Source: Citrus sinensis
Taxonomy: Eukaryota; Streptophyta; Magnoliopsida; Sapindales; Rutaceae
NCBI RefSeq assembly: GCF_022201045.2
Contig: NC_068559.1
Span: forward strand, 28,217,501-28,281,500
Direction of reading: 5' to 3'
Length of the DNA: 64,000 bases
Position 1 is the first letter of the stretch. Each line of letters opens with the position of its first letter. Below are positions 12,326 through 23,825 of this stretch, piece after piece. The translations under genes and the position numbers were made by a program. The notes under the pieces are model-generated. The model searched no databases, was not told where the DNA came from, and saw only the letters and a program-made list of their open reading frames with translations.

Positions 12326-12333
12326 TATATAAA
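12326..12333 (+). promoter_or_regulatory. Likely TATA box of the CSC1-like gene
   Basis: TATATAAA sits about 470 bp upstream of the start codon and about 150 bp before a plausible 5' leader donor (CTGCAG|GTTTCG at 12479/12480). It predicts a transcription start around 12355-12365. The leader would be spliced to the exon starting at 12749. Confidence 0.55.
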
Positions 12334-12796
12334 GCAAACAGCGCGCTGGGGGCATTTCCGGTACTTAAAGCAGTTACGAGCAACTAGCTTTACTTTATTA
12401 AACTCCACAGTCGTTTTAGCTACTAATTAATCTGAATTTTGTTTGAAAATCAGTGGAAAATTCTCACACCCAGCTGCAGGTTTCGTTTCGTTTCTCTTCT
12501 TCTAATTGTTTTGGCTTTCATTTCTTGTATTACTTGATTCGACAGGATCACTTTTTTTTCGAATTTGTTGCATTTGAAATTATACGGTTTTTAAGAAAAT
12601 CTTTAAAGTTTAACTAAACAAGTGTTGACAGTCGAAGCAGCAATGAAAGTAAAATTGTGTAAGAAGATGATTTGTCTGAGGGACTATGATCAGTTACATA
12701 ATTTTGGCCGATTATTGTTTTTATTTTTATTTTATTTTTTTCATACAGGTGTTTATCTTTATCGAAGGTCTTGATAAAATTAATTACTGGGTAGAA

Positions 12797-15700
12797 ATGC
12801 TTGTGTCAGCTCTGTTAACATCAGTGGGAATAAATTCTGGCCTCTGTGTTTTGTTTTTTACGTTATACTCAATATTGCGGAAACAACCGAGTAATTATGA
12901 AGTTTATGTACCTCGCTTACTGGCCAAAGGAAGTTCTAACCGGAGACGTCGATTCAACCTAGAAATGTTAATACCTTCAGCAGGGTGGGTGTCAAGGGCA
13001 TGGAAGCATTCGGAAGAGGATCTATTAGAATCCTCCGGCTTGGATGCTGTCGTCTTCATGCGTGTTATAACCTTCAGGTATTTCAGTTTAGTCACTAGTA
13101 ACTATTTTGATTGTCAACGAGTGGAAAGACAAACTGATTTGTATTGTTCCATTGCATTGGTGTTGCAACGTTGTCTCGAATTCCTTTGTTAATATGATAG
13201 TTTTGTCTTATATATATTCTGACTTTGTATCTGTTTTCATCTGACTACTGCAGTTTGAAAGTATTTTTGTTTGCTGGGATTATTGGAATTTTTGTGATTC
13301 TGCCAGTCAACGCTGGGGGAACTGAGATTTATGAGATTGACTTTGCTGATTTACCCAATAATTCATTGGATGTGTTTACCATTTCAAATGTAAACCGTGG
13401 CTCTCATAGGTAATTTCATATCTCTAACACTACTAACCCCTGTTAGCATTTGCGGGAAGGTTGACAAAATGCACTTGGCGCAGGGTGCAATTATGTTGAG
13501 CTCAATCTAACTGGGGTTTGTTTTCCCTTGTACCGCATGATCTTTTATATTAGGGGTAACATCATTTGTACAGTTTGATCTCGTGGTTTCCTGTTAGACT
13601 AACAATATGTGTAATATAAAATAGTTTCACCAGTTTTGGTCCTTTTCTCCAGGTTATGGGTTCACTTCGGCGCAGTGTATCTTGTCACTATATTTGTCTG
13701 CTATCTTCTTTATTCTGTAAGTTAAACATTTGCTCATTTTTTGCTCAATGACGTGTTATTACTTGGAAAATTGAATTTCAGCAAGCTGTGTCTTTAGGGT
13801 GCCTTGTAAGTGTAATACTTTTGGTAACCAGGATTATATATTAGATTTGTGTCTTTTAGTAGATCTGTTCTTAGGTTTGTTGCTGATTGTATTTAACTTC
13901 TATGGTTGATAGTTACACAGTGAATGAATGCATTGATGGGTATGTTACCTAAACGAGAGCAATTATCAAAGATTGTGGTTCTCTTCTATAATTGCTCATT
14001 GAATTGAATGCTGAACAGTGTTTGCTTCTGCAGGAATATAAATATATATGTGTGAAAAGAATGGATTATTTTTATTCATCCAAACCTCAGCCACATCAGT
14101 TCACTGTCTTAGTTCGCAGTATCCCTGTTTCTGCTGGGAGCACCATCGGTGACACTGTTGAGAACTTCTTTAAAGAGTTTCATCCTACTACCTATCTGTC
14201 GCATACAGTTATTCATCAAACAAGTAATCTCTGTAGACTCATGGTAAGAATTTTTCCTATGCTAACGAAGTGATTTCTTGTATTGTAAATGAATGGTGAC
14301 CGCTGTAGTGTAATCTACTATTCTTTGTATTGCTTTGAATAATTCTTTCATATCCCTTTACTAGGATTATGCAAAGAAGCTGTATGGAAGGCTTATCCAC
14401 TTACAATCAGATTCCAATCAAGAAAAGAATCAGCAACGGAAGGTTGATCTTGTGGATCATTATGGGAAAAGGTTAGAAAACATTGAGGAGAATTCGAGAT
14501 TGGAGCGATCAGAGGTTTCAATGGCTAGACATGTATGTGCTTCACCAACATCTTATTGCTTTCCTCAAACTTTTGACTGCTTCTAACCCAATCAATTTTT
14601 TCTTGGGATTTTGTTTAACGATGTTTAGTTGTTTTTTGGATAAGTGGTGTACCATATGGATTAAATGCAGTTAGATTTGACCACCGAATAAATTAAACAC
14701 TGGTTTATGACCTTGGTGGAATGAGCTGCTACTGTTTCATTTTATTCTTAGCATGACTATAAACAATAATTTATCATTTTCTTGGATCAAATAGTAAAAT
14801 GTTGTTGATGAGTATGAACTGTGAAATGGCAGGCTTTCGTTTTTCATTGTTGAACGATGAGTTTTATGCATGGCCAATAAATTTACAGATGTAAGGAAAG
14901 AATTTTCAAGAAGAAGACAAATTTGTGAGATGATAAGACCAGAATACTCAATAATGGTTGCATTTAATTTCAGTATGAGCAATAGGGGTAGCTATTAGCA
15001 GTTAATTATAAAATAAGAATGCTTATCAATTTGCAGTTGCTGTGATTAGTTACACGTATGATCCAACCATATATGGTTGGAGAGAAAAAAATGACATATG
15101 ATATTACACGGGTAGTTTCTTCATTGTGACATATTAGTTGTCTAGAGCTTGGAAATTTCAGAAGAGGAGTACGGGTTTGTGTGTCAATGACATATGATAC
15201 TATCTTTGGCAATTGTTTATTGTTATATAAACTCTAGGCCTCTAGCTGAGAGCTTTGCTGTATTTTCATGTCATTGATTTCTTGACTTAGCAATTAGTCT
15301 CTTTTCTCCTTTCTGGTACATGTGATGCACACTGTAGATCTTCATTTTCTTTTCATCAATGTAAAAGGAACTTCAAGCTGCCTTCGTGTCCTTCAAGTCT
15401 CGATACGGAGCTGCAATTGCTTTCCACATGCAACAATCAACCAATCCCACAGATTGGTTGCTAGAGCAAGCTCCTGAACCAAATGATGTTTATTGGCCTT
15501 TCTTTTCTGCATCATTTATGCGAAGATGGATCTCCAAGATTGTGGTTGTAGTTGCCTGCATTCTTTTGACAATTTTGTTCCTTATTCCTGTGCTGGTTGT
15601 GCAAGGCCTTACTAACTTGAATCAGTTGGAAATTTGGTTCCCATTCCTGAAAAGCATCCTAACCATGTAAGCAATCTTTTTGAAATTTTTAACTTCACAG

Positions 15701-18610
15701 CTGTACTACAAGCTAAGGCCCAAGAGATGGTCTATGAAAAAAGTGGATTAACATCTTTTCATGATTTCTTATTTTTAAAATTTATCGTCTTGATGGTGTG
15801 ATGTACTAAAACTTTATGAGTTTTACTTGCAGAAAATTTGTCAGTCAAGTAGTTACAGGATACCTTCCCAATCTCATTCTTCTGGTATTTCTGAAGATAG
15901 TGCCTCCTGTCATGGAGTTCCTTTCCTCCATTCAAGGATACATATCTCACAGTGACATACAAAAGAGTGCATGTAACAAAGTACTTTGGTTCATGATATG
16001 GAACATCTTTTTTGCAACTGTATTTTCTGGATCAGTTCTATACCAGCTCAATATTGTTCTTGACCCAAAGAATATTCCTGCAAGGCTAGGTGTTGCAGTT
16101 CCAGCTCAGGTTAGAATTATTATCTGTGCAGACAATTTTTTTTTTTTAATTTGTATTCAATTTAATTAAAAGAAATATGCGAGGACTGGCAAAATTTCGT
16201 GCCACTATGATGTGAAACTCGAAAGACTTTGCTCTGAGCTCTCATAATATGGTCTAGTTCCCCATATATGTAATAGGTCATGAAAACAATCCAATCGAAT
16301 TGAGAAACCAATTCAAACTGATCTATTTGGTTTTGTTTGGTTTCTCTTTCTTGTTTTTCGTATGAAATGTCTAGTTACATTCTGAAACCGAACCGATTCT
16401 TTTCTTTGACCATTTGGATATTCATATGATATAAAAAGTTGGCTGATGTAGTTTGGTTATTATTATTTTTTTTTAAAGTTCCATTTGTTTTTAATTCATT
16501 GAAAGGAAATTTATACCTGCAGCCACAGTAATAGTAAAACTTATTTACAATAAAGGAATTAAACCCCAGACTGAAGCAGTCCTTGCACACACTTAAAACT
16601 TTATGTGTTCTCTTAACCCATTTGGTTGTGCAAAAATATAGAAATTAAAATGGTCTTTCTTCATCTCTGATGACTCCCATTGGGTTTTCTGCCTTGTTAT
16701 ATTTTCCAAATTGTTAACCTGTTAAAGTAACCCAAAAGTTGGAACATGGTTACTCTATTAGAAGTTCTGCTAATTTTCATCAGTTGCCACTGGGAAATCT
16801 CAGTGTCTGCATGGCAAAGTCATATTGAGAAAATCATGCTTTGGCCAGCCACCCAATGTCTACAACAGTACTAGGCAGCAGTTATGCCAGTCAGGGACAA
16901 GGCTAAATTTCATCTACATGGACATTTACCATATTAGGAAAAATAAAATTCCAAAGTTGCACCAGATTTATTCTCTCTTGTACATACATGCGCACATCAA
17001 TCTATGATGAAATTAGTTCACTGTTTCCATTGTTCTGAGAATTTTAATTTTTTACTTCTCTTTCTGTAGGCCTCTTTCTTCATTGCTTATGTCGTCACAT
17101 CCGGATGGACTGGCATTTCCTCCGAACTCTTTCAGATATTCCCTCTTATATGCAGTCTAATTAGCAAACCTTTTACCAAAAGTAAAGATGATGACTTTGA
17201 AGTTCCAGCTATCCATTATCACAGTGAACTTCCAAGGATTCTTTTATTTGGACTTCTTGGTATTACATATTTCTTCCTGGCTCCACTAATTCTGCCCTTC
17301 CTATTGATATACCTCTGTCTTGCATACATTATCTACCGTAATCAGGTTAGTTAGCTATCTAACTATTCTACCCCCCTATCTTTATTTTGATACGTTATTT
17401 TGGTAATGCATTTTGAAATTTTACCTCCAATTGTGCCATTTTAGGTGAGGCTCTTTATCTGTTCAACATTCATTATTTTTAATACACGATTTATTGTTAA
17501 GTGCTTTGCAATTTGAACAATTTCCTACTTCGATGATGCACATATTCCCATAACTTGTCAAAATTGTTAGTAGAAATCAGTTGTACTAGAGTTCCACTCA
17601 CTGCAATAGGTCAATGAAATGTTTTTAAGTTTTGCAGTTAGCCAAACGATATAAAAACGACGATGGATATGTAATCTGTCTGGTCCTCAGAATTTCAACC
17701 ACTTCATGGAACTTCCAACAATCAAATTTCCTGAGAATTGGTACAGGCGAATAAAATTTTTCGCATTGTATAGTGTACTCAGATAACACCCAACCAGGAC
17801 AAAGAAGTTAAAAGCGAGTGGTTCATTGTACAGATGAAGAGAAGTAATAGTTCCAAAGAAATGTGTTTGTTTGTGGCATTATATATTAGTATGTCCTATG
17901 TATGTCCCTATGTTAGTATGCCCAATGGATGTGCTTGAGTTACTATTTTCAAGAAAATAAAGAGACCAGGAATCTATGATTACATGTGCCTTTATTGCTC
18001 TGTTTTGTCTGTTGAAAGGAGTCAGTAGTTTTTAGTATTTTGGAATTTGTTTGAATTTACGGATTCTTGACAAATTTATTGTGCAGTTCATAAATGTATA
18101 TGAACCCAAGTATGAAACAGCTGGGAAATTTTGGCCAATTGTACACAACTCGATGATATTTTCCTTGGTACTTATGCATGCTATTGCAGTGGGAATTTTC
18201 ACTATAAAGAAGCTCTCTACAGCATCAACCCTAATTTTTCCTCTCCCAGTCCTCACACTTCTTTTCAATGAGTACTGCCGGAAACGCTTCCTACCCAATT
18301 TTATTGCTTATCCTGCTGAGGTACACTGCCATGCCAATTGCTGCATAGTGTACCCATTCCTCAGAAGGAACGGAAAAAATGATTTATCTGTTATCTGTTG
18401 CCTTTAGATTTTCCACCCTAGGGTTGACATGTGTTTTCTTGTTCTTAGGTTTTGATTAAGAAAGACCGGGAAGACCGGGATGATGCTACCATAGCTGAAT
18501 TCTTTGATAGCTTGGCCATCGCCTACCGGCACCCAGCCTTGTTGACAGTTCATCACTCTGGAACTGGTGACAGCCTTAATAGACCCCTTTTATCATCCCC
18601 TGAAATTTGA
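12797..18610 (+). CDS. CSC1/OSCA-family osmosensitive cation channel, 708 aa, ten coding exons
   Basis: Exons, all in phase with GT-AG borders: 12797-13077, 13254-13409, 13653-13716, 14034-14243, 14365-14532, 15368-15666, 15833-16109, 17070-17345, 18087-18320, 18449-18610. The protein has an N-terminal membrane region ([39 protein letters not shown]), a cytosolic domain (about residues 168-350) with [18 protein letters not shown] and [15 protein letters not shown], then the multi-pass DUF221 pore region with [29 protein letters not shown] and [20 protein letters not shown]. Family members are mechanically or osmotically gated calcium-permeable channels. The length is normal for the HYP1/At1g69450 subgroup, and its place near AGO7 favours the At1g69450 orthologue. 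An ATG in the intron upstream (12686) is ignored because a CAG acceptor at 12748 and the family N-terminus support 12797. Confidence 0.93.
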
Positions 18611-18617
18611 TGCTAAG

Positions 18618-19620
18618 GTATGATTCCCTTTCTATCATGATCGAACTGACTAGCGAATATTACAGTTGTTGATAAATAGGCCCGTTTATTTATAATTGTA
18701 TGAAAACAAAGCAAATGTAATATTTTAGAGCTAAAAATTAATTACGCCAATAAATGTAACAGGGTTAAGGATGAGTATTCATGGCGGTAATTTCAAAGAG
18801 TGAAAGCAACAACATAAAAAATTCACAAATGAGGAATGTTAATGCGGGCATTTTGGACTGCATTGTCTTGTCTACTGGACTTTGTGAAGCAAACAGTTAG
18901 TTCGTCACTAGGTTTCATGTTCCAGAGGACCAGAAGATTTATTTATTTATTTATCCTATAATATTTATATTTACAGTTATTTTTAGGTATCGAGGTTTGA
19001 AAAAAAAAAGAAAAGGGTATGGAGGTCTGCATGTTTTAGATTTAAGTTAAATCTGTTGTACAGAGTCAAATTCAATTTTACAAGGTTGGATATCTGCTTC
19101 GGGAAATTTGTGTATACAAAATAGTTTGTTTTGCCATGATTCTGGTTCAAGTTCCGCATTTTCCTCCGTGTACGTCTGGTGTCGAAAAAGTTATTGAAGA
19201 ATAATTAGCAAGGCTTTTTTCTTTCAAACCCCCCCCCCAAGAAAAAATAATGTGTAATTCCCATGCTGATGACTTCTGTTCATTTATGGGATGGAAAATC
19301 GTTGTTTATTTTGGAAATCACGAACATGATGGGTGCTTAGATGTGAGGGCTTCTCGAGAACTAAACAAATACATACGCAAATGCACAATGTGTCTCTTTT
19401 AACAATATTGGTTTCTACAATGTTTCTAGCTAACTTTAGGGTTAAATTGTAAGTTTTGCAGATACAGAAGATGTCGCTGTCATCTCATTACAAGCAAATT
19501 AATTTAATGTATTATTTTTTGGCAGCTGCTAAGTTGGTAGAAAAGAAGCCAGAACCTGGAAGGAATGAAGATGAGTAATTAAGGCATTTCGAATAACAAT
19601 AATAAATAAATAAATAAAGC
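18618..19620 (+). other. Probable 3' UTR intron and last noncoding exon of the CSC1-like gene
   Basis: Seven bases after the stop, GCTAAG|GTATGATT is a good donor. TTTTTTGGCAG|CTGCTAAG at 19525/19526 is a matching acceptor, followed by a short exon with an AATAAATAAATAAATAAA polyadenylation region near 19600. Because the stop lies only 7 nt from the junction, such splicing should not trigger nonsense-mediated decay. Alternatively transcription may end within the intron. Confidence 0.45.
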
Positions 19621-19821
19621 TGTGTGATCCGTATCCTTGTCTAATATAATTTTCCCTAAGATTTATATGTGATTATAACACGTGCCATTCAAGTGCATCT
19701 AGTGGTAAGATTCGATTTACTTTTAATTTTTCGTCCTAACCACCAAAATATATTTTTTTAAGTGGCAAACTGAAATATAATAATTAACAGGTAACCACCG
19801 GATGTTAAGTCTAAAATATTG

Positions 19822-20023
19822 GAGTAATGATATAGTCACAAACTCTTGTACAAATTTATTTTGTACAAACTGACGTGGCACGATAAGATTGGTTGAATGA
19901 AAATATAAATTAATAAAAACAAATTATGTGGGTCAAGTGATATTTAATTCAACCAATCTTATCATGCCACATCAGTTTGTACAAAATAAATTTGTACAAG
20001 AGTTTGTGGTTGTATCATTACTC
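19822..20023. mobile_element. 202-bp Mutator-like MITE, copy 2
   Basis: Same length and plan as the copy at 2833-3034. Ends are GAGTAATGATA and TATCATTACTC, arms contain CACAAACTCTTGTACAAATT, and it is flanked by a perfect 9-bp duplication AAAATATTG (19813-19821, 20024-20032). It lies between the CSC1-like and ERF genes. Confidence 0.9.
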
Positions 20024-20032
20024 AAAATATTG

Positions 20033-20802
20033 ATGTGTCTTGATATTTAAAAAAGGGAAATTAATGGTTAATTAAAATTAGCCCTAGATTTACTTAAGTG
20101 ACACATGACATAATCCCAAGAAAAATTAGATTAGTAGTGGATACGATCGCGATCTATTGTGCTCAATTTAATTCATTGTGCAGGGAGTGGCAATGTGAAC
20201 TTCAGGCTAAAATGGGGTAAAATGTAATTATCGTAAGAGTATCTATTTTAATTTAGTTCCTACATTTCAATATGAATTCTCAGTTCTTCCTCGTAAAGTA
20301 GCATTCTGTCCTCAAAAAAGTAACATCGAGCATAAACAAAATAGTATAACAAGGATTGTTTGAATGATTTTTGGAAAATAGAGTTAATGTTTTTATTTGA
20401 CGTACAATCGAAATTAAAGAAGAAGCAAGTCAGACTTGGTCAAATAAAAATACTTGGTTATCTCGGTTCTTGATTTTTCCCCAAGAATGAAAGTGAAATT
20501 TGCAAGCCGAATGAATTCAACAAGCTAAGGAACAAATAAGTAGATACAAACATGCATTAGATTAGATGGAGCTACAGTCCTTACAAATCTTCTCTCGCTT
20601 CGGCTTCGCATGCAGCTTCCGAATCTTACTCTTACGCATAATTTATATATAACAACAACTAAGCAATATCAAGAAACTTATCAACATGATTCAGAATAAG
20701 AGAAACGGTAGTGATCAAGGCGAATTAAGAGAGAGGAAATAATAATAGTAAAAATCAAATCATCACCGGACACCAGGAATTCATTCACATGAAAACAAGA
20801 GC
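20033..20802 (+). promoter_or_regulatory. Promoter and leader of the ERF gene
   Basis: No other gene lies here. A TA-rich TTTATATATAAC at about 20642-20653 is a possible TATA box, which would give a leader of about 130 bp before the ATG at 20803. Confidence 0.35.
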
Positions 20803-21903
20803 ATGAGCTGGGGGCAAGTGATGGAGGAGGCAGCACTATCACTATGTGGCGGTCGGCGAGGAAGAAAACGTTTCGTTGGAGTGAGGCAACGACCATCGGG
20901 ACGGTGGGTGGCTGAGATAAAAGACACAATACAAAAGATTAGGGTTTGGTTGGGGACTTATGATACTGCGGAGGAAGCTGCAAGAGCTTATGACGAAGCA
21001 GCTTGCTTGCTCCGTGGAGCCAATACTAGAACAAACTTCTGGCCTTGCTCTTTGTCTTCTTCAACTCGGCCGCCGGCTCTTCCTTCGAGGATAACTAATC
21101 TTCTCTTGCACAGACTTAAGGCCAGGAATAGTAGGAATGATCAACCTACTGCTACTTCCATTGCCATGACGCAGGATCAAGAAGCAGCAAATAATTTATT
21201 AGAAGATACTGGCCAGTCTGCTGATAATTACTTTAACGTGGCGCAAGAAAGTAATAGAATTACTTCTAATGATTATTGCGTGATTGATGGTTTTGATTCA
21301 AGTTTCAATAGCAGTACCAGCACTAGCGTTCATACTAGTACTACAGGAGATAATAACTGGAGTACTAATAATATTGGGTATGATGAAAATGAAGGGACCA
21401 ATTGCAAGAAAGAGAAAATTGATTCTAGATTTGTGGATGCACTGGGGGCTGCTTCAGCTTGTACCTACGAGTATTCTCCGTTTGAGATAGCTCAAGAGAT
21501 GATGGGGTCAATGGAGAAAGAGGATGGATCTTCTTCTTCTGAGGACGAGGGTGACCCAACAATGCAGCTTATTAGAGAGACCATGAAGAGGATGAAGTAT
21601 GAACGCAACTTCTCAGCTTCTTTGTATGCTTTCAATGGAATCTCTGAGTGTTTGAAGATGAAGCTTGGGTGTAGTGATAATAATGACCCCCTTAGTACTT
21701 TTACTATTAGTAATAATTATGAGGAGGACCAGGATCAAAAGGAAAAGGAAAATGATGTAGTAGTTGGGACTTCACTAGTAAGTACATCAATTCAAACTGC
21801 GGCCGGGTCTTCTAGTAGTACTGCTTCTTCTTTTTCATCGACCAAGGAAGGTGAGTTATTATTGTTTCCCAGCTGGAGCCCTCTCGACCTTTCTTCTATC
21901 TAG
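20803..21903 (+). CDS. AP2/ERF transcription factor, RAP2-11/ERN-like, 366 aa, intronless
   Basis: One AP2 domain (about residues 23-82) has both hallmark blocks: [19 protein letters not shown] (YRG element) and [20 protein letters not shown] with [12 protein letters not shown] (RAYD element). A single domain with Ala-Glu at these positions makes it an ERF that binds GCC-box-like DNA in the nucleus. The [20 protein letters not shown] stretch matches the RAP2-11/ERN subgroup; RAP2-11 is linked to low-potassium responses and ERN1 to root symbiosis in other plants, so the exact role here is open. The rest is low-complexity, Ser/Asn/acidic-rich, ending [12 protein letters not shown], as expected for an activation region. 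The first ATG is used; an alternative in-frame start is Met7 (20821). There is no intron, as usual for ERFs. Confidence 0.93.
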   Translation: MSWGQVMEEAALSLCGGRRGRKRFVGVRQRPSGRWVAEIKDTIQKIRVWLGTYDTAEEAARAYDEAACLLRGANTRTNFWPCSLSSSTRPPALPSRITNLLLHRLKARNSRNDQPTATSIAMTQDQEAANNLLEDTGQSADNYFNVAQESNRITSNDYCVIDGFDSSFNSSTSTSVHTSTTGDNNWSTNNIGYDENEGTNCKKEKIDSRFVDALGAASACTYEYSPFEIAQEMMGSMEKEDGSSSSEDEGDPTMQLIRETMKRMKYERNFSASLYAFNGISECLKMKLGCSDNNDPLSTFTISNNYEEDQDQKEKENDVVVGTSLVSTSIQTAAGSSSSTASSFSSTKEGELLLFPSWSPLDLSSI

Positions 21904-22502
21904 CTACTTCACGATTTAATAGATAGAATTAATACTAACATTAATAATGATCATTGAATACATATTTATGAGTACTAATCTTTGTTATTTGCAATTTGAA
22001 TCATTAGTTTAGTTTGTTGATTTGCTTATTTAGTTTGCATTGAAAGAGATTTGATTCTAGTAGGCAGTTTATATTTTTATCTACGTACGTTGTGTGTCAC
22101 ACAATTCTTTCATCTTGTACTTGATTATTGGATTATTGTTACATGCTTGGCAATGTTCAAGAATGAATAAAGTGATATTCAATTTCCAATTTCCAGAGAG
22201 CTTAATTAGAGATGTTAGATAATAGGTTGCATTGATTCATTATATATAATTGAGTCCGAAGATCCTTCTTTTCTAATTAACAGGATTTCGTTTCATGTTT
22301 CGTAACGTGTATGCCGGCTGAAATGTATGTTTTATATACATGTTACTACGGTTACGCCCGGCCACCACAAATTTTTCGTTACTAATTAATCTCAAAGTCT
22401 ATCGTTATATTCACAAACTTACGTCTTCATATTTAAGATGACGTGTAATGAATGTGGCAATCCGTACGAGTAACAAATAACAATAATACATATTAAAAAT
22501 TT
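21904..22502. other. 3' flank of the ERF gene
   Basis: The 3' UTR probably ends around 22165, where GAATGAATAAAGTG provides an AATAAA signal. No further gene is seen before the MITE at 22503. Confidence 0.4.
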
Positions 22503-22631
22503 AGGAGGGCCTAAGTTACGTGAACGTAACTTACGGTCCTCTCACAGCTACAGTATCTTTGGTGGGGCCGAGTACTATAGCTTTGAGAGTGACGCAAATT
22601 ACGTTCACGTAACTTAGCGCCAACCTAAACC
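22503..22631. mobile_element. 129-bp MITE forming a tight hairpin
   Basis: Arms CTAAGTTACGTGAACGTAAC and GTTCACGTAACTTAG are inverted copies over about 45 bp each, with a short loop around 22555. It is flanked by the 9-bp duplication TAAAAATTT (22494-22502, 22632-22640). The size of the duplication suggests a Mutator-like origin. Confidence 0.75.
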
Positions 22632-22640
22632 TAAAAATTT

Positions 22641-23211
22641 TATCAGTACGTACATCCCATGCGTAAGCAAGATAACTTGAGCGCATCTCCAATTATTCAA
22701 AGTGTTTTCTTACGCCACAGCACCAGTAGGAAGATGTGCATGCATGTGCTTTCAAGTTTCAACCACAAATAATTAAGACATGGGGTCGGTCGGACAGCCG
22801 ACACAAAGTACAGAACCCGTGCGTGAATTAATCCCAGAACGCCATAGAGCTGGCCGGCTAGAAAGCATGGGGAAAATAATAATCACATTGCCCACATTGT
22901 AGGGCTAAACTCATACTGCGTGCTCCCAGTTATTTCCTGCAGTATATATTTCTTTCGTGATTAATATATACATAAAGGTAGGTGCAAGGGATGAGGTTTA
23001 CGCAGCAACTCGTCAGTATAAACATCTCTAAGATCGCCCGGACAATCCTCGAACATATATATAAATTGAGTTGGACTGGCCAATTTTTCTTATTTCGAAT
23101 ATTCATTTCATCATCCGATTTAACAGTATTGAGATATGATTAAAAACAAACTCTCATTTTAATATAGCAACTGCTCTATATGTTTCTCTTGAAATTTGTT
23201 TATAATAAGTA
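22641..23211. other. Spacer, nothing recognised
   Basis: Unique-looking AT-rich DNA with no supported gene, RNA or repeat structure. Confidence 0.4.
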
Positions 23212-23816
23212 AGGTAAATACTCGTTTAATCCCTTATATTTTTTAAATATCTCCAAACACCTTTACAATTAAATGCGTTACATTTTTACCCTTATTTTTC
23301 TTTCTTTTTATAATAATACCCTTTCAGAAATGTTCTTGACTTTAATTAATTTATCTATAAAAATATTAATTAGCCAATAATTATTTATTAGTAAATTAGC
23401 CGATAAATATCAGTGTGAAAGAACTAATATTTTTTGTACCTATGTAATAATCTTACTAATAACTATTTATGAATAAATTAATGTCAACCAACTTAAACCA
23501 TTGTTTAATATCCTTATAACAATCTTACTAATAATTATTTTATAAAAAAAAATTAATTTACCAAATTATTCCTAAAAATAAAATATAAAAATATAAAAGT
23601 TTGTATAAATTTTTATGTTAATTTTAAAATTAATTTGATTAACTTTTTTTATTAATAATATTCGTAAAGAAATTATTGTAAAAGAAAAGAAAACGTAAGG
23701 ATAGGAGTGTAACATATTTAATAGTAGAGGTGTCTAGAGGTACTTCTTTTTTTTTTAATATAGGAACTAAACAGGTACTTAACTTAATATATAGGAGATT
23801 AAACGAGCATTTACCA
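23212..23816. mobile_element. 605-bp MITE with GGTAAATACTCGTTTAATC ends
   Basis: The left end AGGTAAATACTCGTTTAATC and the right end (reverse complement TGGTAAATGCTCGTTTAATC) match with two differences. The imperfect 9-bp flanks are TAATAAGTA (23203-23211) and TAAAAAGTA (23817-23825). The interior is AT-rich with no coding potential. Confidence 0.7.
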
Positions 23817-23825
23817 TAAAAAGTA

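Noticed and set aside
12686-13192. 168-codon frame starting upstream of the CSC1-like exon.
   Set aside because: It starts inside the leader intron and reads through the first coding-exon donor; the family start is 12797.
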